DNA from: UBA1858 sp965658595
Lineage (GTDB): Bacteria > Pseudomonadota > Gammaproteobacteria > UBA4575
Direction: 5' to 3'
DNA: 34,377 nt
NCBI GenBank assembly: GCA_965658595.1
Contig: CBFHSW010000082.1
Span: 1-34,377, forward strand
Made by a program: the position numbers and the translations under genes. Each line of letters starts with the position of its first letter. The stretch's first letter is position 1. Shown one piece after another: positions 16,177 through 23,753 of this stretch. Under the pieces are notes generated by a model. The model ran no database searches. It was given only the letters and a program-made list of their open reading frames with translations, and had not been told where the DNA came from.

Positions 16177-17032
16177 CTTTTTCTGCAGTATTATCTTGTG
16201 TCTCTAGCAACTCGATCTCATCCAGTTCCTGATCCATTTCTTGTTCTGTCATGGCGCGAAAACGATTATCGTCATCACTTGCCTGTGTTTTTGTTTTTAC
16301 TAGCCTCGACATGATCAGTCCCAATTCAAATAACAACCATACCGGTATAGCCAGCAATACTTGAGAAATCACATCGGGAGGTGTCAGCAACATACCCACG
16401 ACAAAGGCGCCAACAATAACATATGATCGCGCTGCAGCTAATGCCTCGACTGTGGTGACACCCGTCATGACTAATACAAATGTTAGTACTGGCACTTCAA
16501 ATGCCGCGCCAAAAGCAATAAACATTTTTGTCACAAAATCTAAATAACGACTGATGTCGGTCATCACCGACACACCCTCTGGGGTCGTCGCTGTAAAGAA
16601 TCCAAATACTAACGGAAACACCACGAAGTATGCGAATACCATGCCCAGATAGAATAGTATCGAACTTGAGGCAAGCAAAGGTAGTACCCATTTTCGCTCA
16701 TGCTTATACAAACCCGGTGCGATAAATGCCCATACTTGATAAAGAATCCAAGGGATAGTCATCACCACGGCGAGTAACATAACTAACTTAAAAGGCGTTA
16801 AAAATGGAGAGGCCACATCGATTGCGACCATAGTGCTTTGCTCAGGCAGATGCTTCAGCAGAGGTTCTGCCATGAATGAATAGAGCGTGTTTGCAAAGGG
16901 AAACAAGGCCAATAAAACTACGACTACACCCAACAGGACTTTGATCAGTCGATCACGCAGTTCCACCAGATGTGTGACCAAACTCTCTTGCTTATCGGTT
17001 TGTTCTTGATTACTCACAATACCCACACCCAC
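16163..17032 (-). CDS. tatC: Twin-arginine translocase subunit TatC
   Basis: TatC is the polytopic inner-membrane receptor that, with TatB, binds twin-arginine signal peptides and helps TatA export folded proteins. The 289-residue product has six predicted membrane segments. The N-terminal HLVELRDRLIK motif and the MTIPWILYQVWAFIAPGLYKHE stretch, including the conserved periplasmic-loop region, are diagnostic. A long acidic tail (DDDNRFRAMTEQEMDQELDE) follows the last helix. The listed start is GTG 17032. In-frame GTG codons at 17026 and 17017 are also possible, and 17017 (MSNQEQ) has a better GGG-rich upstream. It follows tatB by 13 bp. Confidence 0.95.
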   Translation of the reverse strand: MGVGIVSNQEQTDKQESLVTHLVELRDRLIKVLLGVVVVLLALFPFANTLYSFMAEPLLKHLPEQSTMVAIDVASPFLTPFKLVMLLAVVMTIPWILYQVWAFIAPGLYKHERKWVLPLLASSSILFYLGMVFAYFVVFPLVFGFFTATTPEGVSVMTDISRYLDFVTKMFIAFGAAFEVPVLTFVLVMTGVTTVEALAAARSYVIVGAFVVGMLLTPPDVISQVLLAIPVWLLFELGLIMSRLVKTKTQASDDDNRFRAMTEQEMDQELDEIELLETQDNTAEKDGKD

Positions 17033-17045
17033 TCATGATATCTGT

Positions 17046-17453
17046 TCATGATTTTTCTTCAGTCTTTATTGGTTCACTCACCGTTGGATCATTGGTATGA
17101 GTCGATTGACTGGTAGGATTAGAAGGTGATTGTGCCACAGCCGCATCAACTGCTTTGCTCATGTCCGATTGTTCAGCACTGATATTTCGTATCTCATTTT
17201 GTGTGCTGTGTTCGGCATCTTTGAGAATATTTCTGAGCTGAGAAATTTCACTTTGTTGTTGTTCGAGCATTTCTTTTAGCTCGGCTGATTTCAATTCTTG
17301 TTCGATATCAGAACGAACCGACGTCACCATCTGTTTGATTTTACCCACCCAACGACCTATTTTACCGGCTAGGATAGGGAGCTTGTCTGGCCCGACCACA
17401 ACCAAAGCCACCATCAGCACTATGGTCAATTCCCAAAAGCTAAAGTCGAACAT
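17046..17453 (-). CDS. tatB: Twin-arginine translocase subunit TatB
   Basis: The 135-residue product begins with the short membrane helix MFDFSFWELTIVLMVALVVV, followed by the conserved GPDKLP hinge and an amphipathic helix (GRWVGKIKQMVTSVRSDIEQ), the classic TatB layout. The Gln/Glu-rich coiled-coil and the Ser/Thr/Pro-rich, acidic tail are typical and poorly conserved. TatB forms the substrate-receptor complex with TatC. It lies between tatA and tatC, about 20 bp after the tatA stop, with a GGAGG ribosome site in that gap. Confidence 0.95.
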   Translation of the reverse strand: MFDFSFWELTIVLMVALVVVGPDKLPILAGKIGRWVGKIKQMVTSVRSDIEQELKSAELKEMLEQQQSEISQLRNILKDAEHSTQNEIRNISAEQSDMSKAVDAAVAQSPSNPTSQSTHTNDPTVSEPIKTEEKS

Positions 17454-17472
17454 AGGAGGCGGCGCTTACGGT

Positions 17473-17652
17473 TTAGTTATCTTTTGAATCATCAGAAGGG
17501 TTCTTGTCTTCTGATTTCTCGTTTTTGACAGCACTTTTAAAGTTTTTAATTGCACCACCTAAATCACCACCCATGTTTTTGAGGCGCTTAGTGCCAAACA
17601 GTAATAATACTATGGCCAATATAATAAGTAGTTGCCAGATACTAATTCCCAT
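17473..17652 (-). CDS. tatA: Twin-arginine translocase subunit TatA
   Basis: This 59-residue frame is short but unmistakable. It starts with MGISIWQLLIILAIVLLLFG, the TatA membrane helix, then the hinge TKRLKNMGGDLGG and an amphipathic helix IKNFKSAVKNEK, followed by a charged tail. TatA oligomers form the passage for folded Tat substrates. A GGAGAG ribosome site lies just before the ATG at 17652. It is the first tat gene, followed at once by tatB, and lies about 27 bp after hisE on the same strand. Confidence 0.95.
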   Translation of the reverse strand: MGISIWQLLIILAIVLLLFGTKRLKNMGGDLGGAIKNFKSAVKNEKSEDKNPSDDSKDN

Positions 17653-17679
17653 TATTTCTCTCCACTATTTAATCTACAT

Positions 17680-18003
17680 CTATTGATTGCGTTGAGCTTT
17701 TTCTTCCAAACCGGACATACCAAATCGACGATCCAGTTCTTGTGTCACTTGTTCTATCGACAATCCTTCGTTTATCAACAGCACTAGGCTATGAAACCAC
17801 AGATCAGCCATCTCATTAATTAAGGCCTGCTTGTCATCTCCTTTGGCCGCGATGATGACCTCGCTGGCCTCTTCACCGACTTTTTTAAGAATCTGATCTA
17901 AGCCCTTTGCATATAGGCTGGCGACATAGGAGTCGTCAGCACTGGCATTTTTTCTCTCGATTAAGACTTGTTGTAAAGCAAGTAACAGTTCTTGATTTTG
18001 CAC
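17680..18003 (-). CDS. hisE: Phosphoribosyl-ATP pyrophosphatase
   Basis: HisE catalyses the second step of histidine synthesis, hydrolysing phosphoribosyl-ATP to phosphoribosyl-AMP and pyrophosphate. The 107-residue protein has the all-alpha MazG-like layout with LLLALQQVLIERK at the start, then SYVASLYAKGLDQILKKVGEEASEV and the metal-binding EEASEVIIAAK and NEMADLWFHSLVLL segments. The start is GTG at 18003, with no strong ribosome site visible. It follows hisF directly, and the usual partner hisI is not between them. The histidine-to-tat adjacency is common in gammaproteobacteria. Confidence 0.95.
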   Translation of the reverse strand: MQNQELLLALQQVLIERKNASADDSYVASLYAKGLDQILKKVGEEASEVIIAAKGDDKQALINEMADLWFHSLVLLINEGLSIEQVTQELDRRFGMSGLEEKAQRNQ

Positions 18004-18058
18004 AGTTTTGATTCACGGTTGATCGGCTTATTAGAATAACATAAGCACGCGCAGTGAT

Positions 18059-18829
18059 TTAGTATCGTATGGGGATATTCTGGTCCTGCATGGCCTGTTT
18101 TGCTTGTTGAACTGTATATTCACCAAAATGAAAAATACTCGCAGCCAGTACAGCGTCAGCTTTTCCCTGTGTAACCCCGGCACATAAATGGTCAAGATTC
18201 CCAACACCACCAGAGGCAATCACAGGAATCGATACTGCTTCACTAATGGTTCGTGTTAATTCCAAATCAAACCCTATTTTAGTGCCATCTCTATCCATAC
18301 TAGTGAGCAATAATTCTCCAGCCCCATATTCGGTCATGCGTATGGCCCACTCCACCGCATCGATACCTGTCGGAGTACGACCACCATGGGTGAAGATTTC
18401 CCAACGATCGGACTGCTCAGGTGTTGAGACTTTTTTGGCATCTATAGATAACACTATGCACTGTGAACCGACTTTATCAGCGGCTTCTTTGACTAATTCA
18501 GGTCGTTTAACGGCGGCAGTATTGATACCGACTTTATCTGCACCAGCATTCAACATGCGACGAATATCTTGTACCGAACGGATACCCCCACCCACGGTAA
18601 GAGGAATGAACACTTGACTGGCTACCTGCTCGACGACCTGTGCCATAGTACTGCGCTCATCGGAACTTGCCGTGATATCGAGAAAAGTAATTTCATCAGC
18701 GCCTTCAGCATCATAACGCTTGGCGATTTCTACTGGGTCACCCGCATCTCGAATGTCGACAAACTTGACCCCTTTGACCACTCGTCCGTCATCTACATCC
18801 AAACATGGGATGATACGTTTGGCTAACAC
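18059..18829 (-). CDS. hisF: Imidazole glycerol phosphate synthase cyclase subunit
   Basis: HisF is a (beta/alpha)8 barrel that uses ammonia from HisH to turn PRFAR into imidazole glycerol phosphate and AICAR. The N-terminus (LAKRIIPCLDVDDGRVVKG) carries the catalytic Asp of strand 1. DKVGINTAAVKRP, the LSIDAKK strand and the VIASGGVG and AVLAASIFHFGE phosphate-binding loops are all present, and the length of 256 is standard. The start is GTG at 18829. It overlaps the end of hisA by 7 bp, so the two are translationally coupled. Confidence 0.97.
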   Translation of the reverse strand: MLAKRIIPCLDVDDGRVVKGVKFVDIRDAGDPVEIAKRYDAEGADEITFLDITASSDERSTMAQVVEQVASQVFIPLTVGGGIRSVQDIRRMLNAGADKVGINTAAVKRPELVKEAADKVGSQCIVLSIDAKKVSTPEQSDRWEIFTHGGRTPTGIDAVEWAIRMTEYGAGELLLTSMDRDGTKIGFDLELTRTISEAVSIPVIASGGVGNLDHLCAGVTQGKADAVLAASIFHFGEYTVQQAKQAMQDQNIPIRY

Positions 18830-19572
18830 CTTGCTAGAGGCTTAAGTTTTTTTGCATGAGCTTGGGCTTCAGCTAGATCAATGGTGCCTTCATATAAAGC
18901 ACGTCCAACCACTACACCAACTATGCCTTCTTCATCAGTCGCACATAGACGCTTAATGTCATTAATATCCGTCACACCACCAGAAGCAATGACTGGTATA
19001 TGGATGGCTGATGCCAACTCAACGGTTGCCTCTACATTCACACCTTGCATCATGCCGTCACGGCTTACATCAGTGAACACAATAGCTGCTACTCCATCTG
19101 CCTCAAAATGTTGTGCTAAATCTATCAAGTCATGGTGCGATAATTTAGACCATCCATCGATCGCCACTTTGCCATTTTTAGCATCCAAACCAATAATAAT
19201 ATGGCCAGGAAATTCCATGCATAAGTCATTAACAAAATGTGGCGCGGTCACTGCACGAGTTCCAATAATGGCATATTGCACCCCAGCATTAAGATAGTCC
19301 TGCACAGTGTCCTCATCACGTATACCACCTCCGACTTGGATGGGCAGATCAGGATACTTTGAACAGATTTTTTCGATGATAGAAAAACTTCTTGGTGTGC
19401 CAGCAGTCGCACCATCTAGGTCCACCAGATGTAAACGCTCAGCGCCAGCTTCCACCCATTTATCTGCCATCTCTAGTGGGTCTTCAGCAAATATGGTTTC
19501 ATCATCCATACGTCCTTGGCGTAAACGCACACAACGTCCATCTTTAATATCAATTGCTGGAATAATTATCAT
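18823..19572 (-). CDS. hisA: ProFAR isomerase (HisA)
   Basis: HisA opens the ribose of ProFAR by an Amadori-type isomerisation to PRFAR. The 249-residue barrel begins with IIIPAIDIKDGRCVRL, holding the catalytic Asp8, then LHLVDLDGATAG, IQVGGGIRDEDTV, IIGTRAV and the second catalytic region VFTDVSRDGMMQGVN, with VIASGGV near the end. It shares ancestry with HisF and is encoded directly before it, with a 7-bp overlap. No sign of the broader PriA type is visible. Confidence 0.97.
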   Translation of the reverse strand: MIIIPAIDIKDGRCVRLRQGRMDDETIFAEDPLEMADKWVEAGAERLHLVDLDGATAGTPRSFSIIEKICSKYPDLPIQVGGGIRDEDTVQDYLNAGVQYAIIGTRAVTAPHFVNDLCMEFPGHIIIGLDAKNGKVAIDGWSKLSHHDLIDLAQHFEADGVAAIVFTDVSRDGMMQGVNVEATVELASAIHIPVIASGGVTDINDIKRLCATDEEGIVGVVVGRALYEGTIDLAEAQAHAKKLKPLARC

Positions 19573-19616
19573 CTTCTAAAACCTTTTTTCTCGTGCAGTT
19601 ATGGTCGTAATAGGGT

Positions 19617-20258
19617 TTATTTTACTGACCAGTTTAAAAAGTTCTTAAGTAATTGCAAACCATTGTCAGCGCTTTTTTCCGGATGACATTGCATTGCAAA
19701 TATATAATCTTGGGCAAGCACTGAAGTGAATTCAATTCCATAGTATGTTCTTCCTGCCGCTTTTTTAGCTTGTTCTAATTCCACATAGTAACTATGTACA
19801 AAATAAAAATAACTGTCTTGTGCGATCCCATGCCAGAGTGGGTGGTCAATGCGTTGGTGAATCTGGTTCCAACCCATATGTGGCACTTTGAGCCGACTGC
19901 CTTCGATACTCATATCTTGATCAAACTTTTGTACTGATCCCTGCACCATGCCAAGACACTCTGTGCCATCATTTTCTTGGCTGTGATCTAGCAGCACTTG
20001 CATACCCATACAGATACCCAAAAATGGTTTTTCCTGTGCCGCTTTTTTTAATGCAGACACTAATCGATAGTCATTAATCTGCTGCATACAGTCCGCTGCT
20101 GCACCTTGTCCTGGGAAAATTACTCGATCGGCATTATCAATATCTTCTGGGCGCTGGCATACCTCAACCATTTGTTGATCATTACTGACAGCATTCAGCG
20201 CACTAGTGACAGAATGCAAGTTACTCATCCCGTAATCTACAATGGCAATTTTTTCCAC
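19617..20258 (-). CDS. hisH: Imidazole glycerol phosphate synthase glutaminase subunit
   Basis: HisH is the class I glutamine amidotransferase that supplies ammonia to HisF. The nucleophile Cys is in FLGICMGMQVLLDHS, and the catalytic His and Glu are in FAMQCHPEKS near the C-terminus. The oxyanion region VIFPGQGAA is present but reads Q-G-A-A where PGVGAF is usual, a local deviation. I choose GTG at 20258, which starts at MEKIAIVDYGMSNLHSV like other HisH proteins. A longer frame would begin with TTG at 20282. It lies between hisB and hisA in the same direction. Confidence 0.94.
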   Translation of the reverse strand: MEKIAIVDYGMSNLHSVTSALNAVSNDQQMVEVCQRPEDIDNADRVIFPGQGAAADCMQQINDYRLVSALKKAAQEKPFLGICMGMQVLLDHSQENDGTECLGMVQGSVQKFDQDMSIEGSRLKVPHMGWNQIHQRIDHPLWHGIAQDSYFYFVHSYYVELEQAKKAAGRTYYGIEFTSVLAQDYIFAMQCHPEKSADNGLQLLKNFLNWSVK

Positions 20259-20319
20259 GAGCGTCGGCTTATTAGATGGCAATTATAGTTAGAATTGTAA
20301 CTGTGAATTTGATCGGGCT

Positions 20320-20913
20320 TTACAGAGCGCCTTTAGTGGTAGGCAACTGATCAGCCATGCGTGGGTCCATTTCACAGGCAAAACGCATCGTCCGTCCCAA
20401 TGCTTTGAATATTGTTTCAGCAATGTGATGTGAGTTGGTACCCTTCAGATTATCAACATGCAAAGTGACATGCGCGTGATTCACAAATCCTTGTAAGAAC
20501 TCGATAATTAGGTCTACATCAAAGTCACCAACGCGCGCCCTTGGATACTCTACGTTGTAGTGTAGTCCTGGACGGCCAGAAAAATCGATAACCACTCTAG
20601 ATAAAGCTTCATCCAATGGAACATAGGCGTGTCCGTAGCGACGTATACCCACTTTGTCACCCAGCGCTCTGTGGAATGCTTGTCCCAGTGTGATTCCCGA
20701 ATCTTCGACTGTATGGTGTGCGTCCACGGCTAAATCACCGACCGCTTTTAGATTAATGTCAAATTGCCCATGACGAACGATTTGATCCAACATGTGATCT
20801 AAAAATGGAATTCCGGTATCTATTTGCCCCTGGCCTGAACCGTCTAGATTTAACTCTGCTGTGATCTGAGTTTCTAGGGTGTTACGTTCTATTTTTGACG
20901 TGCGTGCTGTCAT
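20320..20913 (-). CDS. hisB: Imidazoleglycerol-phosphate dehydratase
   Basis: HisB dehydrates imidazole glycerol phosphate to imidazole acetol phosphate. The 197-residue protein is the single-domain form, without the histidinol-phosphatase domain that enterobacteria fuse to it. Two metal-binding repeats are clear: HHTVEDSGITLGQAFHRALG near 66-85 and HIAETIFKALGRTMRFA near 160-180, with FLDHMLDQIVRHGQFD in the first. It is the first his gene of this block, with the order hisB-hisH-hisA-hisF-hisE. A histidinol-phosphatase must be encoded elsewhere. Confidence 0.97.
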   Translation of the reverse strand: MTARTSKIERNTLETQITAELNLDGSGQGQIDTGIPFLDHMLDQIVRHGQFDINLKAVGDLAVDAHHTVEDSGITLGQAFHRALGDKVGIRRYGHAYVPLDEALSRVVIDFSGRPGLHYNVEYPRARVGDFDVDLIIEFLQGFVNHAHVTLHVDNLKGTNSHHIAETIFKALGRTMRFACEMDPRMADQLPTTKGAL

Positions 20914-20954
20914 AACTATGTGTGGTTTCCAAAAGTCTTACAAATGTCCCTATA

Positions 20955-21392
20955 TTATACCTCTAACCAGAAGGTTGCGGGGCCATCATTTGTTAATGAA
21001 ACCTGCATATCTGCACCAAAATGCCCTTGTTGCACAAAATGATAATGATTTTGTGCATATTCTATTAGTTGTTCGAAGCGTTGTTGACCAAATTCCACCG
21101 ATACATTGTGACTAAAGCTAGGTCGATTACCCTTGTTGGTATCTGCCAATAGTGTGAATTGAGGAACTATTAATAACCCAGCCTCAATATCACGCAAACT
21201 TTTATTCATCTTGCCCTCTTGATCAACAAAGATACGATAATTCAAAATTCGTTCACAACAGCGTTCGATCTGAGTCTGGCTATCTTCAGCCTGAACTGCC
21301 ACTAGAGCTAATATGCCTTGTTCGATTTTAGCCACACAGTGGTGATCGATTTCAACCTGTGCACTCCTGACTCTTTGCAATAAAGCTATCAT
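20955..21392 (-). CDS. dtd: D-aminoacyl-tRNA deacylase
   Basis: Dtd hydrolyses D-amino acids, and glycine mischarged on tRNA-Ala, from tRNA. The 145-residue protein has the family start MIALLQRVRSAQVEI, the VPQFTLLADTNKGNRPSF segment and the C-terminal NDGPATFWLEV. The canonical SQFTL motif reads PQFTL and the Gly-cisPro loop NxGPVTF reads NDGPATF, two small deviations in otherwise well-conserved active-site segments. It overlaps the upstream pip gene by 4 bp (ATGA), so the two are translationally coupled. That pairing is common in gammaproteobacteria. Confidence 0.94.
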   Translation of the reverse strand: MIALLQRVRSAQVEIDHHCVAKIEQGILALVAVQAEDSQTQIERCCERILNYRIFVDQEGKMNKSLRDIEAGLLIVPQFTLLADTNKGNRPSFSHNVSVEFGQQRFEQLIEYAQNHYHFVQQGHFGADMQVSLTNDGPATFWLEV

Positions 21393-22345
21393 GCAAATTG
21401 ATCAGCTAATGCATTAGTGGCCTTAATCAATGCGTCGACAATCTCTACTTCCGTCGCCGAATGTCCACTGTTGGGTGCTATAGTGAAGTTTGCCTGCGGC
21501 CATGCCTGATGTAAGGCATAGGCTTGATCAATTGGACACACCACATCATAGCGGCCATGCACAATATAACCCGGTACTGAAGCCAGTTTACTGGCATCTT
21601 CAATCAGCTGATTTGTCCTTAAGTAACTGTTATTCATGAAATAATGGCATTCAATACGAGCCAAACTCAACGCCACTCTTGGATCACCAAAGTGCGCCCT
21701 TACGGCATCTTTAGGAATCAAAGTCGAAGTATTGCCCTCCCATATAGACCACTCTTGAGCGGCTTTTAATTGAATGTCTTGATCATCCCCTGTTAGGCGT
21801 CGATAGTAAGCCGCCACCATGTCCTTGCGTTCAGCCTTAGGTATGATTGCTTCATAGGCTTGCCAATAATCTGGGAAGATGGCGCTAGCACCTTGCTGAT
21901 AAAACCATTTGATATCTTCGTCTCGACACAGGAAAACACCGCGCAGAATCAGTCCTAGAACATTTTGTGCATGTGCTTGAGTGTAAGCTAAGCCTAATGT
22001 TGATCCCCATGATCCACCGAATACTACCCACCGCTGGATATCAAGATGCTGTCGAAGCTTTTCTAGATCCTCGATTAAATCGTGTGTGGTGTTATCGTCC
22101 AGACAAGCATGTGGGGTCGAACGCCCTGCACCACGTTGATCAAACAAGATGATCCGATAGCGTTTAGGATCAAAAAACCGTGGGTGATAATCTTCACAAC
22201 CAGAGCCCGGACCACCATGTAGAAATACGGCGGGCAAACCCAAAGGATTGCCATACTCGGCATACCATAGTGTGTGTTGATCTGAGACTTTTAGCTGAGC
22301 CTCATTGAAGGCGGTTATTTCAGGATATAGTGACAACATCTGCAT
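21389..22345 (-). CDS. pip: Proline iminopeptidase
   Basis: This 318-residue alpha/beta-hydrolase (S33 peptidase family) removes N-terminal proline from peptides. HGGPGSGCEDYHPRFFD carries the oxyanion HGGPG motif, the nucleophile Ser112 is in VVFGGSWGSTLGL, and the acid and His are in the HGRYDVVCP and SGHSATE segments. The length is standard for the family. It is translationally coupled to dtd downstream and divergent from the XRE regulator at 22761. Either Met1 or Met3 could be the start. Confidence 0.94.
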   Translation of the reverse strand: MQMLSLYPEITAFNEAQLKVSDQHTLWYAEYGNPLGLPAVFLHGGPGSGCEDYHPRFFDPKRYRIILFDQRGAGRSTPHACLDDNTTHDLIEDLEKLRQHLDIQRWVVFGGSWGSTLGLAYTQAHAQNVLGLILRGVFLCRDEDIKWFYQQGASAIFPDYWQAYEAIIPKAERKDMVAAYYRRLTGDDQDIQLKAAQEWSIWEGNTSTLIPKDAVRAHFGDPRVALSLARIECHYFMNNSYLRTNQLIEDASKLASVPGYIVHGRYDVVCPIDQAYALHQAWPQANFTIAPNSGHSATEVEIVDALIKATNALADQFA

Positions 22346-22760
22346 TTACTCAAAGGTGATTGCCACACAATATCACGACAGACCATATTTCCCAGACTAA
22401 AATCCACTGCCAAGACATAGTAACCCATGATGACGGGGTTGGTTTTTGATGTGGCTACACAGCGCTATCTCTTTCAGGACTTGTGGTAGGCAGACGAGAA
22501 TAATAATCCACACTCATATCAGAGTCTTTTAATCATCATATGGCCTTTAAATTTATCGTGAACATCCATCCAATGAAAAAAATATCCTCATAAAAATAAC
22601 AAAATCAGTTGTTATAAAAAAAATAAATCCACTAAAAATTAGATGGTTATGGTGAAAACTAGAATAAAACCACAGTATACTGATGCTAAAAGATATGAAT
22701 AATATCAATTAGTTTGATAGTTAAATTATCATACATCTTTATTAATTTCACGACTATCCT
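22346..22760. other. AT-rich divergent region between pip and an XRE regulator
   Basis: This 415-bp stretch contains no credible gene. The part from about 22550 is very AT-rich with A-tracts. TGATA-N7-TATCA (22715-22731) is a short inverted repeat about 30 bp before the regulator start and could be its own operator. No RNA gene was recognised. Confidence 0.4.
22715..22731. promoter_or_regulatory. Possible operator upstream of the XRE regulator
   Basis: TGATA (22715-22719) and TATCA (22727-22731) are 5-bp arms around GTTAAAT, just upstream of the regulator gene. XRE-type regulators often bind such short inverted repeats near their own start. The size is too small to exclude chance. Confidence 0.25.
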
Positions 22761-23114
22761 ATGCGAATGACTACACTAGCAGAACGCATTGCGCAAGCTC
22801 GTAAAAACCTAGGTTTATCCCAAGAAAAACTCGCGGAACGCATGAATATTTCACGTGGTGCCTGTGGTCATTGGGAACGTGGTGTGGCTTTCCCTAGTAC
22901 CGATCATCTATATAAACTCAGTCAAATTCTGAATATCGACATTCATTGGTTAATCACAGGCGATCACAACCACACCTCCATCAGAGTCAATGAAGCCACT
23001 ATCAGTGAATATAAGAACATTCAAGACAAGCAGCTCAGAGAAATTATCAGTATTTTCTTTAGGCTTTCTGCGGATAGACGTCGTATTATTTTGGAATTAT
23101 TACGCCAATTCTAG
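22761..23114 (+). CDS. XRE-family transcriptional regulator
   Basis: The 117-residue protein begins with a clear Cro/C1-type helix-turn-helix: ERIAQARKNLGLSQEKLAER followed by MNISRGACGHWERGVAFPS and LYKLSQILNIDIHWLITGD. The C-terminal part is helical and basic (LSADRRRIILELLRQF) and may mediate dimerisation. The start is ATG 22761, with a second in-frame ATG two codons later. It is divergent from pip and convergent with the methyltransferase gene. It could be a housekeeping regulator, and no phage genes are near it. Confidence 0.9.
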   Translation: MRMTTLAERIAQARKNLGLSQEKLAERMNISRGACGHWERGVAFPSTDHLYKLSQILNIDIHWLITGDHNHTSIRVNEATISEYKNIQDKQLREIISIFFRLSADRRRIILELLRQF

Positions 23115-23158
23115 TCACTTAGACAAGTGGCCAAAAACGTTGGCTCCATCTCAGACTA

Positions 23159-23746
23159 TTACTCGTGCATTGGCGTTTTGCGCGCCACTATCATAGCTTG
23201 ATCGCGCCAGCCCAGTTGCTGGTCACCCTGATTTCTCTCTTCCCTGTAAGCTAATATTTGCAGGCCCAGGCAGCGCTCCAACAGTTCATTACTTCGAAGT
23301 AGATAATCTTTATTACTGGGACCTATGTCTGAATTTTTATACTCCACAAAGGTTTGATAATACAAACAGCCACCTGGATTAAGCGCCTCGATTAATCGAA
23401 AAAATGTCGGTCGATGTAAAAAATGAGTAACCACGATGACATCAAAACTATTCTGCTCGGGTGGGAATTGTTCTATGTCTCTGACTTTAGTATGCACCGT
23501 AACTTGATGTTCCTGTGCAAACTGATGACACTTTTCTAGTGCAACTGGGGAAATATCCCAAGCGTGGGTATGTAAACCTGCCTTGGCCAGAGTTATAGCA
23601 TTACCACCGAGTCCACAGGCAAGGTCTATCGCGATACCCGTTGTAGGCAATAAGTGTTGATTCTGAAGAAGAACATCACTCGCTTGGATAGGGTGGGCTG
23701 GTTGTACGCGATAGCTGTTGTCCCATTTATCTTGTGGGCTAGTCAT
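23159..23746 (-). CDS. Class I SAM-dependent methyltransferase (TehB-like)
   Basis: The 195-residue protein has the Rossmann-like SAM fold: AIDLACGLGGNAITLAKAG for the glycine-rich motif I, HTHAWDISPVALEKCHQFA for motif II, RDIEQF and FDVIVVTHFLHRP for motifs III and IV, and LNPGGCLYYQTFVEY afterwards. The IDLACGLGGNAI form resembles TehB or thiopurine-type small-molecule methyltransferases. The substrate is unknown. It starts 7 bp after the trkH stop, so it is probably the last gene of the def-to-trkH operon. Confidence 0.88.
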   Translation of the reverse strand: MTSPQDKWDNSYRVQPAHPIQASDVLLQNQHLLPTTGIAIDLACGLGGNAITLAKAGLHTHAWDISPVALEKCHQFAQEHQVTVHTKVRDIEQFPPEQNSFDVIVVTHFLHRPTFFRLIEALNPGGCLYYQTFVEYKNSDIGPSNKDYLLRSNELLERCLGLQILAYREERNQGDQQLGWRDQAMIVARKTPMHE

Positions 23747-23753
23747 AACACTA

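Noticed and set aside
21010..21060. Palindrome-like Fur-box sequence (ATGATAATGATTTT) in dtd
   Set aside because: It lies inside a conserved coding region (His-Tyr-His codons of Dtd), so it is probably a by-product of codon use.
22346..22760. CRISPR array or phage remnant near the XRE regulator
   Set aside because: No spaced repeats, integrase or phage genes are present; the AT-rich sequence is simply intergenic.
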